In this document: piece by piece, positions 55,901 to 64,000 of the stretch
How positions within the stretch are numbered: the stretch's first letter is position 1
How the letters are laid out: every line of letters begins with the position of its first letter
Source: Pelecanus crispus
Lineage: Eukaryota > Chordata > Aves > Pelecaniformes > Pelecanidae
Length of the DNA: 64,000 nt
Assembly: GCF_030463565.1 (NCBI RefSeq)
Contig: NC_134649.1
Location: 34,683,044-34,747,043 of the forward strand
Reading direction: 5' to 3'
Position numbers and translations under genes: made by a program
The notes under the pieces: model-generated
What the model was told of the DNA's origin: nothing
Seen by the model: the letters and a program-made list of their open reading frames with translations, nothing else
The model's database searches: none

Positions 55901-58900
55901 GCTGGGTGGACACGGTTGACTGCTAGATGGATGGACAACGGCGTAGTGAATGGGAAGGTCGCCATGACCACGTGGCTGGGAGCAGGGAAGGAGAAGATCT
56001 TGAAGCCATACTTCTGGAACCTCTTGATTTGGTCTTCCGACGGCTTTGTGTCTCCCTCGCTCAGGATTCGGCCAATGGCGAAGCGGCACTTCTCCGGAGG
56101 CACCTGATCAAGGGGGACAGACAGACAGCATCAGAAGAAGAGAGGGGCTTAAGACCAGCCAAATGCTCAACCTGCTGAGCATGGAGGCAGGAGACCACCG
56201 TGAACCAGGGTAAATGCAATGGCCCAGCCTGATCGGGCACACCAAACCAGGTGCCCGCTCCTAACCAAGACTGATCCAGGCCCAAACTGTCCACGCTCCT
56301 CCCAGCCTAAGCTCACAACCCAGTGGGGAAGGTACAGCTCCCCTCCCTGGAGGGCAGAGGGACTTGTGGCAGAGAAGAACTAAACCCCACCGGGCTGCTC
56401 ACCCAAACCCACCCCGGGTGACAGCCAGTGCAGAAAGTGTCTCTCCTGACCCCCCCATCAGAGACTTGGCTCTTGAGACATGCTCACCACTGTCCCCATC
56501 TGCAGGATATCCCTGCGACTCTGGGGGTGGGGGCAAAAAAAAAAGAGATGTGACCACAACCTGCCCAGCTTGTCTCCATCTCACCCCCAAGGATGGTCAC
56601 CCTGCAGGGGCACCTGCCCCCAGCAGCCGCCTGGACATGCGACCCACCAGCACAGACCACTGGCACTGAGCTGGGGAGAAATCCAGAGGCTGCTGGGTCC
56701 CTCCAAAGTAGGGACACTCAGTCTGGCATGGTTTTAGGGGTGGGGAAACTGAGGCACATAAGACTTGCATGCAGTCACCAAGCTTTGTGTAGCAACACAA
56801 AGAGAAACACATCCCCCTCCATCCTGGACCCCAACAACATATAAAACATAAACCATGCTCTCTTTCCAGATTTGGGGATGCCTCCCGTTAAGACAGGAGG
56901 CTGCAGGGCTCCCAGCCCAGCAAGGGGGTTGCTCAAGGCTCTGCTCCCGGCACAGTGATGGTCCATGGGACTCCGGCCATCCCCACACCAAAGCTGACCC
57001 GGGCTGCGGCTTTAATTTCTAATTTTTAACAAAAGTCCCACCACTCGAGTTCACATTTACCCATGGCACTAGGCAGGAACATGGCAGGGGGCAGGAAAGC
57101 CCAACAACTGCCCCCCTCCCCCGATACCACCTAAGGGCACAATGTGCCTTCCTACTGCTGAGATCAGAGCCCAGCTCCCTCCTTTAACTCCAGCCTTTGT
57201 CCCCAGCAGAGCTGCTGTCCTTTCCACCCCCAAAGAGATGCTCAAAGAAGGAGCCAGCAGGCAGAGACAAGGCTCCTTCCCCCAGGGCACACTGGCCTAA
57301 AAAAGGAGCCCAGGAAGAAGAGGGGGTACAGGGGGCACCAAGGACAGGGGCACCACCTGAGTGTTTGTGCTCCCCCATCACCTGTTCTCAAGCCTGCTGG
57401 ATATCGAGACGATGTGGCAGCCAGCAACCAGGAGCGGCACATGGACGAGTCTGGCCACCTTCTCTGGCCAACCTCTTCTGGTGAGGGCTGGACAACCAAA
57501 GTCTCCAAACTCCCACCACACAAGGTGGCAAAACTCACCAGGCCCTGCCAGGATGCCCGACAGCGGCAGCAAGACGGTCAGACACCCTGCAGACGCTGGC
57601 ATCGCAAAGCTCTCACAGGGATGATGGGAGGCAGAGAGAGGGTGCACACAAGGCCAGACTTCCCATCCCCACGTGCCCCCCAAGAGGATCTCCGCTCTGC
57701 ACTCCCCAACCTCATCCCTAACTTCGCCCGTGCTAAAGCTCAGCAACGTCTCCTCCTGCAGCATAACTACCCCACACCGCACTCCTTGCCCTCCCTTTCC
57801 CTTAAACACCTTTTAACGTTCCACAGCAGGACCTCCTGGAGGGGAAACAGAAGCAGATGTAAATAGGAAGGAAGAAAACAGACTGTCAGAAGCAGCAGCA
57901 GCCATCAGGCTGGGGACTGGCGTGCCTGACGGCTCACTCTTGCCCTCCTGTGCTGCAAGAGGGAGCTGCAGACAGGGCTGTGCCGACTATCGCTGCTTTG
58001 GGGCAGGGAAGAAGCAGATGCACCCCAAAGACAGCAAGAGGCAGCAGTAAAAGGCATTCATGGGGAAAGGCCCAGGTGAAACAAGGAGATAAGGGAAATC
58101 CAGATAAAATTCTTTTAAACATGCAATCTCCATTTATGTCCTGAGCAAAGACAGTTCACCACCAGCCCCAGAGCAACTGACAGAAGGACCCGAGCTGCTG
58201 GAGTGAGCAGCACCACTCGGGCCAGGCATGTTTGCTTCCTCCTTTCTCCTTTTAACTTTCTTTATCACAGCATGTAGCCCTGCAGGCGCTTTCTCATGGG
58301 CAGCAGCAAGGCAGATTTGCCTCCTCCCCTGCCTGGCAAAGCCCATCTCAAGGGAGGAAGGAAATACTCCAGTTAAAACCAGCCTTTCCCTAACGAATTT
58401 GTCCTTTCGGGGTGGGCAGGTGTTGATCAAAGCCTCTGCTCACCCAAGCACCCCAACAGAGAAGTTTTGGAAATTACTAGTTAACCTATTCGGCAGCTTT
58501 GCTGATGGGAGCAAAACCCATTCCTGCATTCAGAGAGTCTTTTGGCCTCATCCATCCAATGCTTGGGCACAGGCTGGTCACTGAGCACATGAACATGTGG
58601 ACTGCAGGCAAAAGGCCCTAGCACGTGCCTACAGCTAAATGTGAACAGAAGCACTTGGCTGGAGCTGAGGAGTTATTTTTGTTCCTGCCAGAGATGGGAG
58701 AAGGAGGGAGAAGTCCTCTGGGCTGCTAAATATTAAAGAAAAAAAAAAAGTGCAAATTAATATTAATCTTGTCCATTAAAACACATAAAACATTGCTGGC
58801 AGGGCTTTGGCAGCACTCAGGGAGCATCCTTGCGTGAACGCTGGAGAGCCAGGAGCCAGCAGGGAGCCCCGGGGACGCTGGCCACGCCGAGGCCTGGTGC

Positions 58901-61900
58901 GACCCTGAGGCAGCCCACATGCTCCAGGCCATGGGACTCCCCCAGCCCCACTCCCAGCCGAGAGCCAGCACACGGCTGCTGCTCTCCAGCTCTGGCATCC
59001 CTGTTCTCTCTCCTAGCAAGAACCTCCTTTGGCCATGAGTCCACCAGCAAATGCCACACTGGCACCTGCTGGTCATCAGTGCCATCCTGCAGCAGCAAAT
59101 CCCCCAGGAGCCGGCAGCCAAGAGCCGGGCTCCAGGCAGCTGTCTGGCCAGAGCCCACCGGCGCTCAGCCAGGGACATCGCGGGACACAGCAGGCAGCAA
59201 GGACATTATGCTACCTGATGACAAAAGGTCTATTTTTGGTGACACATCAACATCCATGGTGGGTGGCCAGCTCCGGTCGGACCAGCCTCTGCCAGTGGGT
59301 GCTTTACCGAGGTCAGGAGAGCACTGAGAATGAGGAGGAAGAGGAGGAGGTCATCTCTTCCTCCCAGGGGAAAGGCAGCATGGGTGACTGGACCTCCAGG
59401 AATGAGGAGCCAGCAGCGCACACCATCTCCCATTGCACCATGGCTACAGCGGGTACGAGCACACAGGGGCACCCCACGGGACGCCAGGGTGCTCGGTGCC
59501 TGAGCCAGCACACCAGGCACAAGTGTTGCAGTCCCCGGCCAAGCAACTCACCCAAAACTGGCCCCTTCTTCACCTGCCCAGAGGCAAGGCAGTCCTCTGC
59601 CCACCCTGCCCAAGGACATGCTCACTCCCAGCACCTTGCCTGGCCTGGCCTGCCCATTGGTGAGACACGGATCTCCGCAGGAACCAATTCAGGAGCCACA
59701 GATGAACCCATGGAAGGTGCCACCAGCACCCTGGCTGCTCTGGCAGACCCAGGTCTGACGGTGTGCTCATGGGTGTCAGGCGAGAGGAGACTCCTGCCGC
59801 TGTGCGGACGCCCAGGCACCACGGCTACGTCCTGCATGGACCTGTAGTGCCCCAGCCACCACAGGGCCTATGGAGGCAGGAAGCTCAGGCCAATGTCACC
59901 TGCCCAATGTCATGAGCAAAGAGCTCATCCAGAGACAGGCAAGGTCTGTGGTGCTGCCTGCCAAGCCTTTGAGGGCACATTAGGCTCCTGTCACAAGAGC
60001 CAACCACATGGCCTCCAGAGGTTGGGACGCCTGGTCACAGAGATGCATTACAGGTTTTATTGGTCCCCAAGAGCTTCCAGCACCCTCCAGGCTCACTCCA
60101 CAAACATGCAGCACCCAGAACCTTCACTGTGCCCATCCTGAGCACCACCTGTCCACCAGGGTCCAAGAGGGAGGCAATTCACCTGCCCAGTGTCACCACC
60201 AGGATCTCCCAGCTTGACCTACAGACTTGGGGCCATGCACCCTCCAAAACATCTAGAGACCCAAACAAACTCACTACCAACCTTCGCAAGAACCCCACTG
60301 TGGATTGCAGCTCCCCACAGTATCCTGGCCCGTGCAAGGAGCTCCTCTCGCACACCAGCTGAAGACACTTGTGCCCCACGCCGGATCAGTGGCCAGTCCG
60401 CGGGCAAGCAAGTACAGGCCCCTCAGCAGGGGGGTGAAACAGGGCCTCCAGATCCGGTAGCATGCTCCAGTCCAGACTGGACACCAGCTGGGCCACCAGG
60501 CAGAGGTCCTGGCGAGCCTTGACCACAGCAGGCCGAGAGCTGCCTCTACCTGCTGAGCCCTGAATGCAGAGAAATCTCCCCAGGTCGCCAACACCAAGGC
60601 AGGTCTCCTTGGCCACCAGGTGCCATTCATCCATGCTGGCAGAGGTGGTCTTCCCCTCCTGAGACCAGACTGGGAAAGGAGAAACAGCTGGCTTCCAAAA
60701 CCCTGATGGCCACCGGAGACCCACAGACAAGGTCTGCAGGCCCACTGCCTGCTCTAACCACAGGGTGAGGGCAGAGATGCAACGGCTGTCGGATGAGGAG
60801 AAAAGAGATTGAACCAGAAAGATGAGGCAGCTTCATCCCACACGGACAGCCCAACTTTCCAGAGTCACATAGGAGCCACTCCTTCCCAGCCTCATCTGGT
60901 GCTGCCAGGGAAAGCAGTCCCTGTGCCAGCCACAGCAGGAGTCACCACAAATATCCTTATCAGTATCTGCAGGCCACAGCAGTACAAGCTTTCACTAGCC
61001 CACGCTTCGGCAAACAGAGAGGCAAGGCACGGCACCGAGGCAGAAAAGGTCTGCAGGGCAACCACAGGCATGTCCACATCACGTCCCTGGAGCATGGCAG
61101 CACGAAGCGCAGACGTCGAGCCCTTCCAACAGCATCGACTGCCCTGCTCCGCCCTCAGAGATGCCGAGGAAGAAGCAGCAGCACCGGGGTTCTCAAGTCC
61201 AGAAGAGAACCTCAACACAAGGATGCAAATTAGTGGCAGGGGAATTGGCCACTCTGACCATGTGGGCTCTAGCACGCCAGGCACTCCCCATGGCTCCCAT
61301 CCCTCACCCGCTCCAAACACAACACTTCTTGCAGACAAAAGTGTCCAAGCACATCTAGTCGAACCCTGCCTCTCCCCAGCTCATCTCGGGGTGGGAAGTC
61401 CTCCTTGCCACCCTCCTTCCCAGGCCAGGAAGATGCACTGCAGGGTGTCTCTTCTCTGCCTCCCATGATCGAGAAGCAAAAACTGGAAGGTAAAGATAAG
61501 TCAGCTTGTCACAGGATACAAAGACACAAGGTGGTTGAGCGTACCAGGCTCCACTGAGCAGTCAGCTCAGCATTTTCTCATCTCCAATATCTTCCTGCCA
61601 CAGCGCTCCAAGAAGCCACTGAGGACTACGTTTTCATGGACAAGTTCCCTCTAAGCAGGTCCAACCCTTGGGAGCACCATCTTGCAAGCAGCAAAACAGG
61701 GGCAGGTACTACGTGGCCCATGAGGGTTCCTAAAGCAGGACCAGTCACCCCCAGAGCAGAAGCACTGGGCAAGAGCTATCAGCCTGAGCACTGTGCCCCG
61801 CGCCAGCCCCCAGCACACGTGCCCAAGCACACGCACAGGGCTGCTGGCCACCCCGCTGTCCCTCCCCCCCCAGCATTCCTCCACGGTCACACCAGCTACT

Positions 61901-62951
61901 GCAGAATTACTGGGGAGCCAGGCTGTCTGCCACAGACAAATGCCCACATGCCGTTACCTGGAGACCCCAATGCCACCGAGCATCAGCAGCCAGGCTCCTC
62001 ACCCCCCAGCAAGTTCTGATGCACTTTTGTTTGCTCCTTGTCCTGGACTGTGCCCACCGAAGTACTTAGCTCTGGCTGGCAGCCATCAGGCAGTGCACTT
62101 TCTGCTCACCTCTCAGCCTGAAGAGAATCATAGAGTAACTGTTTCATCAGACAGGAGCCCTCAGCATGCACCACCTGAGGTTTCAGTAAGAACTCTCAGG
62201 GGATGAGAGAACTACAGGGAAGCTCAGAAATACATGAGAGCACTAGAAACAAGAGAAAGAGTATGTATGAGGACACAGCAAGTTGAAGAGACCATCTGCT
62301 TTCAACCACACAGCTGCAAGTCCAGAAGGAGTCTCAGCTGCACTTCCTGCAGCCATGGGATCTGCCAAGGAATGCCTCACCTTGGGGTCATGGACATTGG
62401 CCTCTGTTCCATAACCAGATCCGTTATCCTGCTGATAACTTGTTCAGCAAGAGCTATCAGAAGATAGCTTTGCTTGCCCAATGCCTTCCAGTTAGGGTTA
62501 TCCAAGAAACCATCTGCTTTCAGGGTGCCTTTCCCCACAGAGCATCCTCTGCATATCTGGGAGACCTTGTGAACCCCAGTGCTCATCTACGGAGGATGAG
62601 CTTGCAAGTGCCTGAAATAGTCAGGGAGCAACCTGAGCCAGGAACCTGGGTGCTGACCATGAGAGCTTGCCGGCCCCACTGGGCACACCTTACCGTGTGA
62701 GGGTTGTCGTAGTAGACGCCGATGGAGCAGAGCTTCGAAGAGATACTGCAGCCGTCCGTGAAGAGCTGCCCGGATTCACCATACGGGCCCACCCTGAACT
62801 TGTAGGCCAGCGTGATGTTGCCAACAGGTGGGGAGCCAGCACTCACAACCACCTCGGTGAAGAGCCCCGAGTAGACAGCAAAACCGAAGACAGTCAGCAG
62901 CAGCAGCACGACCAGCACCGCGATCAGCCCAAGGAGCACCCAGTCGGACAT
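22653..62951 (-). CDS. TEX264: TEX264, ER-phagy receptor, full coding region
   Basis: Four coding exons (62951-62694, 56103-55882, 30719-30548, 22966-22653) join in phase to 321 residues; human TEX264 has 313. TEX264 is a single-pass ER membrane protein that links ER to autophagosomes through LC3/GABARAP; it also serves as an adaptor in DNA-protein crosslink repair. In order: N-terminal membrane helix (about residues 4-28), a GyrI-like domain (to about 190, with PEKCRFAIGRILSEG and GFKIFSFPAPSHVVMATFPF), then an acidic serine-rich disordered tail. The tail keeps the LIR motif FEEL at residues 276-279 after SYSESGASGSS. Introns are about 6.6, 25.2 and 7.6 kb. An in-frame ATG seven codons upstream (62972) has a stronger Kozak context; I chose 62951 because MSD matches the mammalian start. 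Confidence 0.97.
23917..24013. repeat. 28-bp tandem array with homeodomain-like and CRE-like motifs
   Basis: Three exact-length 28-bp units (23917-23944, 23945-23972, 23973-24000) and a partial fourth (24001-24013) are directly adjacent. Each begins TTAATTA or CTGATTA and continues with YGAYATCACAGAT and CCACG or GCACA. Thus a TAATTA-type homeodomain core and a TGACATCA-like bZIP motif recur every 28 bp. It lies in TEX264 intron 3, about 1 kb upstream of the last exon. Confidence 0.9.
24066..24090 (+). repeat. (TGCC)n microsatellite
   Basis: About six TGCC units with short flanking imperfection. A similar TGCC run occurs at about 38044-38069. Confidence 0.85.
24742..24822 (+). repeat. 27-bp triple tandem repeat
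   Basis: Three adjacent 27-bp units start at 24742, 24769 and 24796 with the core GCTTCATCCCACCYGG. The unit length is a multiple of three, so ORFs remain open through it, but no coding context exists. Confidence 0.85.
28411..28470 (+). repeat. Short CTTCAAGG tandem
   Basis: Four units of 14-15 bp share (T/C)CTTCAAGGYGT or a close variant, inside TEX264 intron 3. Confidence 0.8.
30548..30719 (-). CDS. TEX264: TEX264 coding exon 3 (residues 161-217)
   Basis: The exon begins ERKLCAHPRIEIYKEDRIYF and includes VCPLARQGDFYVPEMKELE, then a short Ala/Glu-rich stretch. The acceptor is CTTTCAG|GAGAGG and the donor CACAG|GTATCC, phase 1. It ends the folded domain and starts the linker. Confidence 0.95.
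31585..31717 (+). repeat. 27-bp pyrimidine-rich minisatellite (about 5 units)
   Basis: Units start at 31585, 31612, 31639, 31666 and 31693. Each is CTATCCTCCTCCTCCTCC-like followed by CTGCCCTGA or TGACCCAA. The plus strand is almost all pyrimidine, giving mirror-type, triplex-prone sequence. On the minus strand the 9-codon period yields an Arg-rich spurious ORF (RRRRIVRAG). Confidence 0.88.
32863..33376. repeat. Pair of 19-bp direct repeats about 495 bp apart
   Basis: AGATGGAGCAGCAAGGTGG occurs at 32863-32881 and again identically at 33358-33376. The interval has no recognisable transposon ends or poly(A) tail. It could be a local duplication or the flanks of an unrecognised insertion. Confidence 0.6.
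36505..37157 (+). mobile_element. CR1 LINE, 5'-truncated 3' end
   Basis: The sequence from about 36505 runs through the well-known end of the CR1 reverse-transcriptase ORF (for example SVASRLREGMLPLCSALVRA, LRELGLFSLEKRRL, GERLFTRACSDRTRG, LPREAVDVPSLEMFK). It then gives the CR1 3'UTR (GTTGGACTAGATGATTTTTG, CATTCCAACCCAAACTG) and ends TTCTGTGATTCTG at 37157. The coding part is broken by stops and frameshifts, and an AT dinucleotide tract (36805-36836) interrupts it. The copy is severely 5'-truncated and inactive. It lies in TEX264 intron 2, opposite to the gene. Confidence 0.93.
36805..36836 (+). repeat. AT-rich microsatellite inside CR1
   Basis: (TA)n with CATA and GATA interruptions falls in the middle of the CR1 coding remnant, where the family normally has a unique coding segment. 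It probably expanded after insertion. Confidence 0.85.
45564..45597. repeat. Perfect 8-bp inverted repeat with AT core
   Basis: CGACAGGG (45564-45571) and CCCTGTCG (45590-45597) flank an ATATA-rich, nearly symmetrical centre. The whole forms a potential hairpin or cruciform. Confidence 0.8.
46905..47083 (+). mobile_element. CR1 LINE 3' fragment (second copy)
   Basis: The sequence contains the CR1 3'-end blocks GGAACAACCTCCCCAG, GTGGAGTCCCCATTGCTGGA, ATGAAAGGCTGGACCAGATG and CCCTTCCAACCTGGGCTGTT, ending CTATTCTGTGATCA. It is a short, old copy of a different CR1 subfamily from the one at 36.5 kb, in TEX264 intron 2. Confidence 0.88.
51230..51285. promoter_or_regulatory. Dense transcription-factor motif cluster (candidate)
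   Basis: Within 35 bp there are TAATTA (51233-51238), CACGTG (51250-51255), TGTTTAC (FOX-type, 51254-51260) and CAGCTG (51260-51265), followed by GGCAAACGTG. This is a tight composite motif cluster in TEX264 intron 2. Function is inferred only. Confidence 0.3.
53440..53650 (+). repeat. Homopyrimidine-rich tract
   Basis: About 200 bp of C/T-rich, low-complexity sequence (CCTCTCC, CTTCTCC, CCTTCC variants) with few purines, in TEX264 intron 2. Confidence 0.7.
55882..56103 (-). CDS. TEX264: TEX264 coding exon 2 (residues 87-160)
   Basis: The exon begins VPPEKCRFAIGRILSEGDTK and ends HPALDTYIK. The acceptor is ATCAG|GTGCCT and the donor CAAG|GTAAGC, phase 0 at both ends. It encodes the core of the GyrI-like domain. 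Confidence 0.95.
56104..62693 (-). other. TEX264: TEX264 intron 1 (between coding exons 1 and 2)
   Basis: This 6.6-kb intron has no supportable gene or intact transposon. A 272-codon plus-strand ORF (59029-59847) has no recognisable domain and no codon pattern suggesting coding. Short A-rich tracts lie near 56536 and 58738. Confidence 0.6.
62694..62951 (-). CDS. TEX264: TEX264 coding exon 1 (residues 1-86)
   Basis: This exon encodes MSDWVLLGLIAVLVVLLLL, the membrane anchor, and the beginning of the GyrI-like domain (VSAGSPPVGNITLAYKF, ending YYDNPHT). The donor is CACG|GTAAGG, phase 0. The exon extends upstream to an acceptor ACTAG|TGCACC, so it starts at 62985 with 34 nt of 5'UTR, and a noncoding first exon must lie further right. 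Confidence 0.95.
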
Positions 62952-62985
62952 GATGGACACTTGGTGCTCCATACTTCCTGGTGCA

Positions 62986-64000
62986 CTAGTGGCAAGAGGA
63001 GAGAAGAAAAGGAGGGGAGTTAAGCTAGCACTCAGACAAGCAATTGCTCTCTAAAGCTATTTATTTGCAGCCACTGCCAATTCCTCTTACGTGTGAAGCT
63101 TAAAGACAGTGGAAACCCCCCAGAAACCTCCTGTATATTAGTCCCACATTGCATCAGCCTGCTCCAATTGGTCACCAGGTACAAATTATACTGCTTCAGC
63201 GCCTCTTGGGAATGAGGTGGTTATGGAGGGGGAATGGAGAGGCACTGTCCCCGTCTCGCCAGAACCAGCCACACCGCTCGCGTCCAGCCTTGCACCCAGG
63301 AGAGACCAAAAACCACCCCGGGAGCCCGCATCACCCATCAGATACACAGCACAGGGATTAGGGGACCATAATCAAATAATTTATCATTTATAGATACCAG
63401 ACCCAATGTTGTGACCAGGGCAGCCCCTTTATCAAAAAGTCTAGAAGCCCAGGCCTTTCATGACCCAAACGAGGACGACGCCAGTTCAGAGCTGAGACCT
63501 GCATCTGGATCCAAGCACAGAGATAGGATCGGAGAAAGCTGAAGACCCAGCCAGAAAAAGCATCCTCAACACACTCAGGTGTAATTAATTACCACTATTC
63601 CTTTTAGACGGCTTTTTTTAACCTAAAAGAGTTTTTGTAACCCCAACCAAGGCTTCCTGTTCTGTTTGCCATCTTTTCTCTCTTGCGCTGACTGCGGGAC
63701 ACAGCAGCCTGGCAAACGCCTCCTGCTCGTTTTCACCCACCAAGCACAACCACTCTGGGGAGTTGCAACCCAAACCATCACAGGAGAGTTGTTTGTGTTT
63801 TATTCCCCCTTGAAACACAGCTCTGGTCACAAGGACTGGTTGCAAAACTCCCTAGGGACTTTCACCGGAGCTAGGTTTGAAAGCGAAGTTTGAAGTAAAC
63901 AATTCACCTTTACCTCCGTGTTACAAACACACTTTGTCCAAAAAAAGTCATTCACAGCGGCTGCTGCTTGCTCAGCTTCACAGCGAGAGAAAAGCCACAT
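62986..64000 (-). other. TEX264: TEX264 upstream intron (5'UTR intron), partial
   Basis: The acceptor at 62986-62987 shows that TEX264 has an upstream noncoding exon. No CpG island appears to the right edge, so its promoter probably lies outside. An AT-rich patch at 63575-63640 includes the 12-bp palindrome GTAATTAATTAC (63581-63592) and a CTTTTAG/CTAAAAG inverted repeat. Confidence 0.5.

Noticed and set aside
59029-59847. 272-codon plus-strand ORF in TEX264 intron 1
   Set aside because: No recognisable domain or low-complexity pattern typical of real proteins, several alternative overlapping frames, and no promoter or poly(A) signal.
62125-62145. AGAATCATAGAGT resembling the reversed CR1 terminal tandem
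   Set aside because: No further CR1 3'UTR sequence follows in the expected direction, so a CR1 copy cannot be supported.

Overview
The window is vertebrate nuclear DNA, almost certainly from a bird. It is GC-rich with CpG islands and compact multi-exon genes. Its recognisable interspersed repeats are CR1 LINEs ending in the avian-type terminal tandem, and its coding exons are highly similar to mammalian orthologues. There are no bacterial-style operons, CRISPR arrays or prophage-like features. Most open reading frames are chance ORFs in GC-rich intron or repeat DNA.

Layout. (1) 1-2529, plus strand: the last six visible exons of a maestro HEAT-like repeat (MROH) family gene whose 5' part lies outside the window. 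(2) 3425-3625: a decayed direct copy of one RRP9 exon and its intron flanks, beside a CpG-island promoter with tandem GC boxes, a CCAAT box and a CACGTG E-box. (3) 4174-7499, plus: complete 15-exon RRP9 (U3-55K), with one GC-AG intron. (4) 7.77-19.6 kb, minus: complete GRM2 (mGlu2), five coding exons, with a 3'UTR that holds a minisatellite of about 43-bp units and a probable noncoding 5' exon in a CpG island at 19.1-19.9 kb. An IQCF-like gene (15026-15397, plus) with its own poly(A) signal is nested antisense in GRM2 intron 1. (5) 20-22 kb: intergenic DNA with an AT-rich candidate regulatory island. (6) 22.1 kb to beyond the right edge, minus: TEX264, an ER-phagy receptor, with four coding exons spread over 40 kb by introns of about 7.6, 25 and 6.6 kb. 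The introns hold CR1 copies, several minisatellites and AT-rich motif clusters, but no other gene that I can support.

The order RRP9-GRM2-(IQCF)-TEX264 matches the human 3p21 neighbourhood, so the orthology calls are supported by position as well as sequence. Two differences from the mammalian arrangement stand out. The IQCF homologue sits inside GRM2 instead of between GRM2 and RRP9. RRP9 is preceded by a tandem MROH gene instead of a divergent PARP3. The genes have unrelated jobs: pre-rRNA processing, glutamate signalling, calmodulin binding and ER-phagy. I found no novel multi-gene system. The most notable items are the RRP9 relic, the nested IQCF gene, the GRM2 3'UTR minisatellite, and a 28-bp tandem array carrying paired homeodomain-like and CRE-like motifs.
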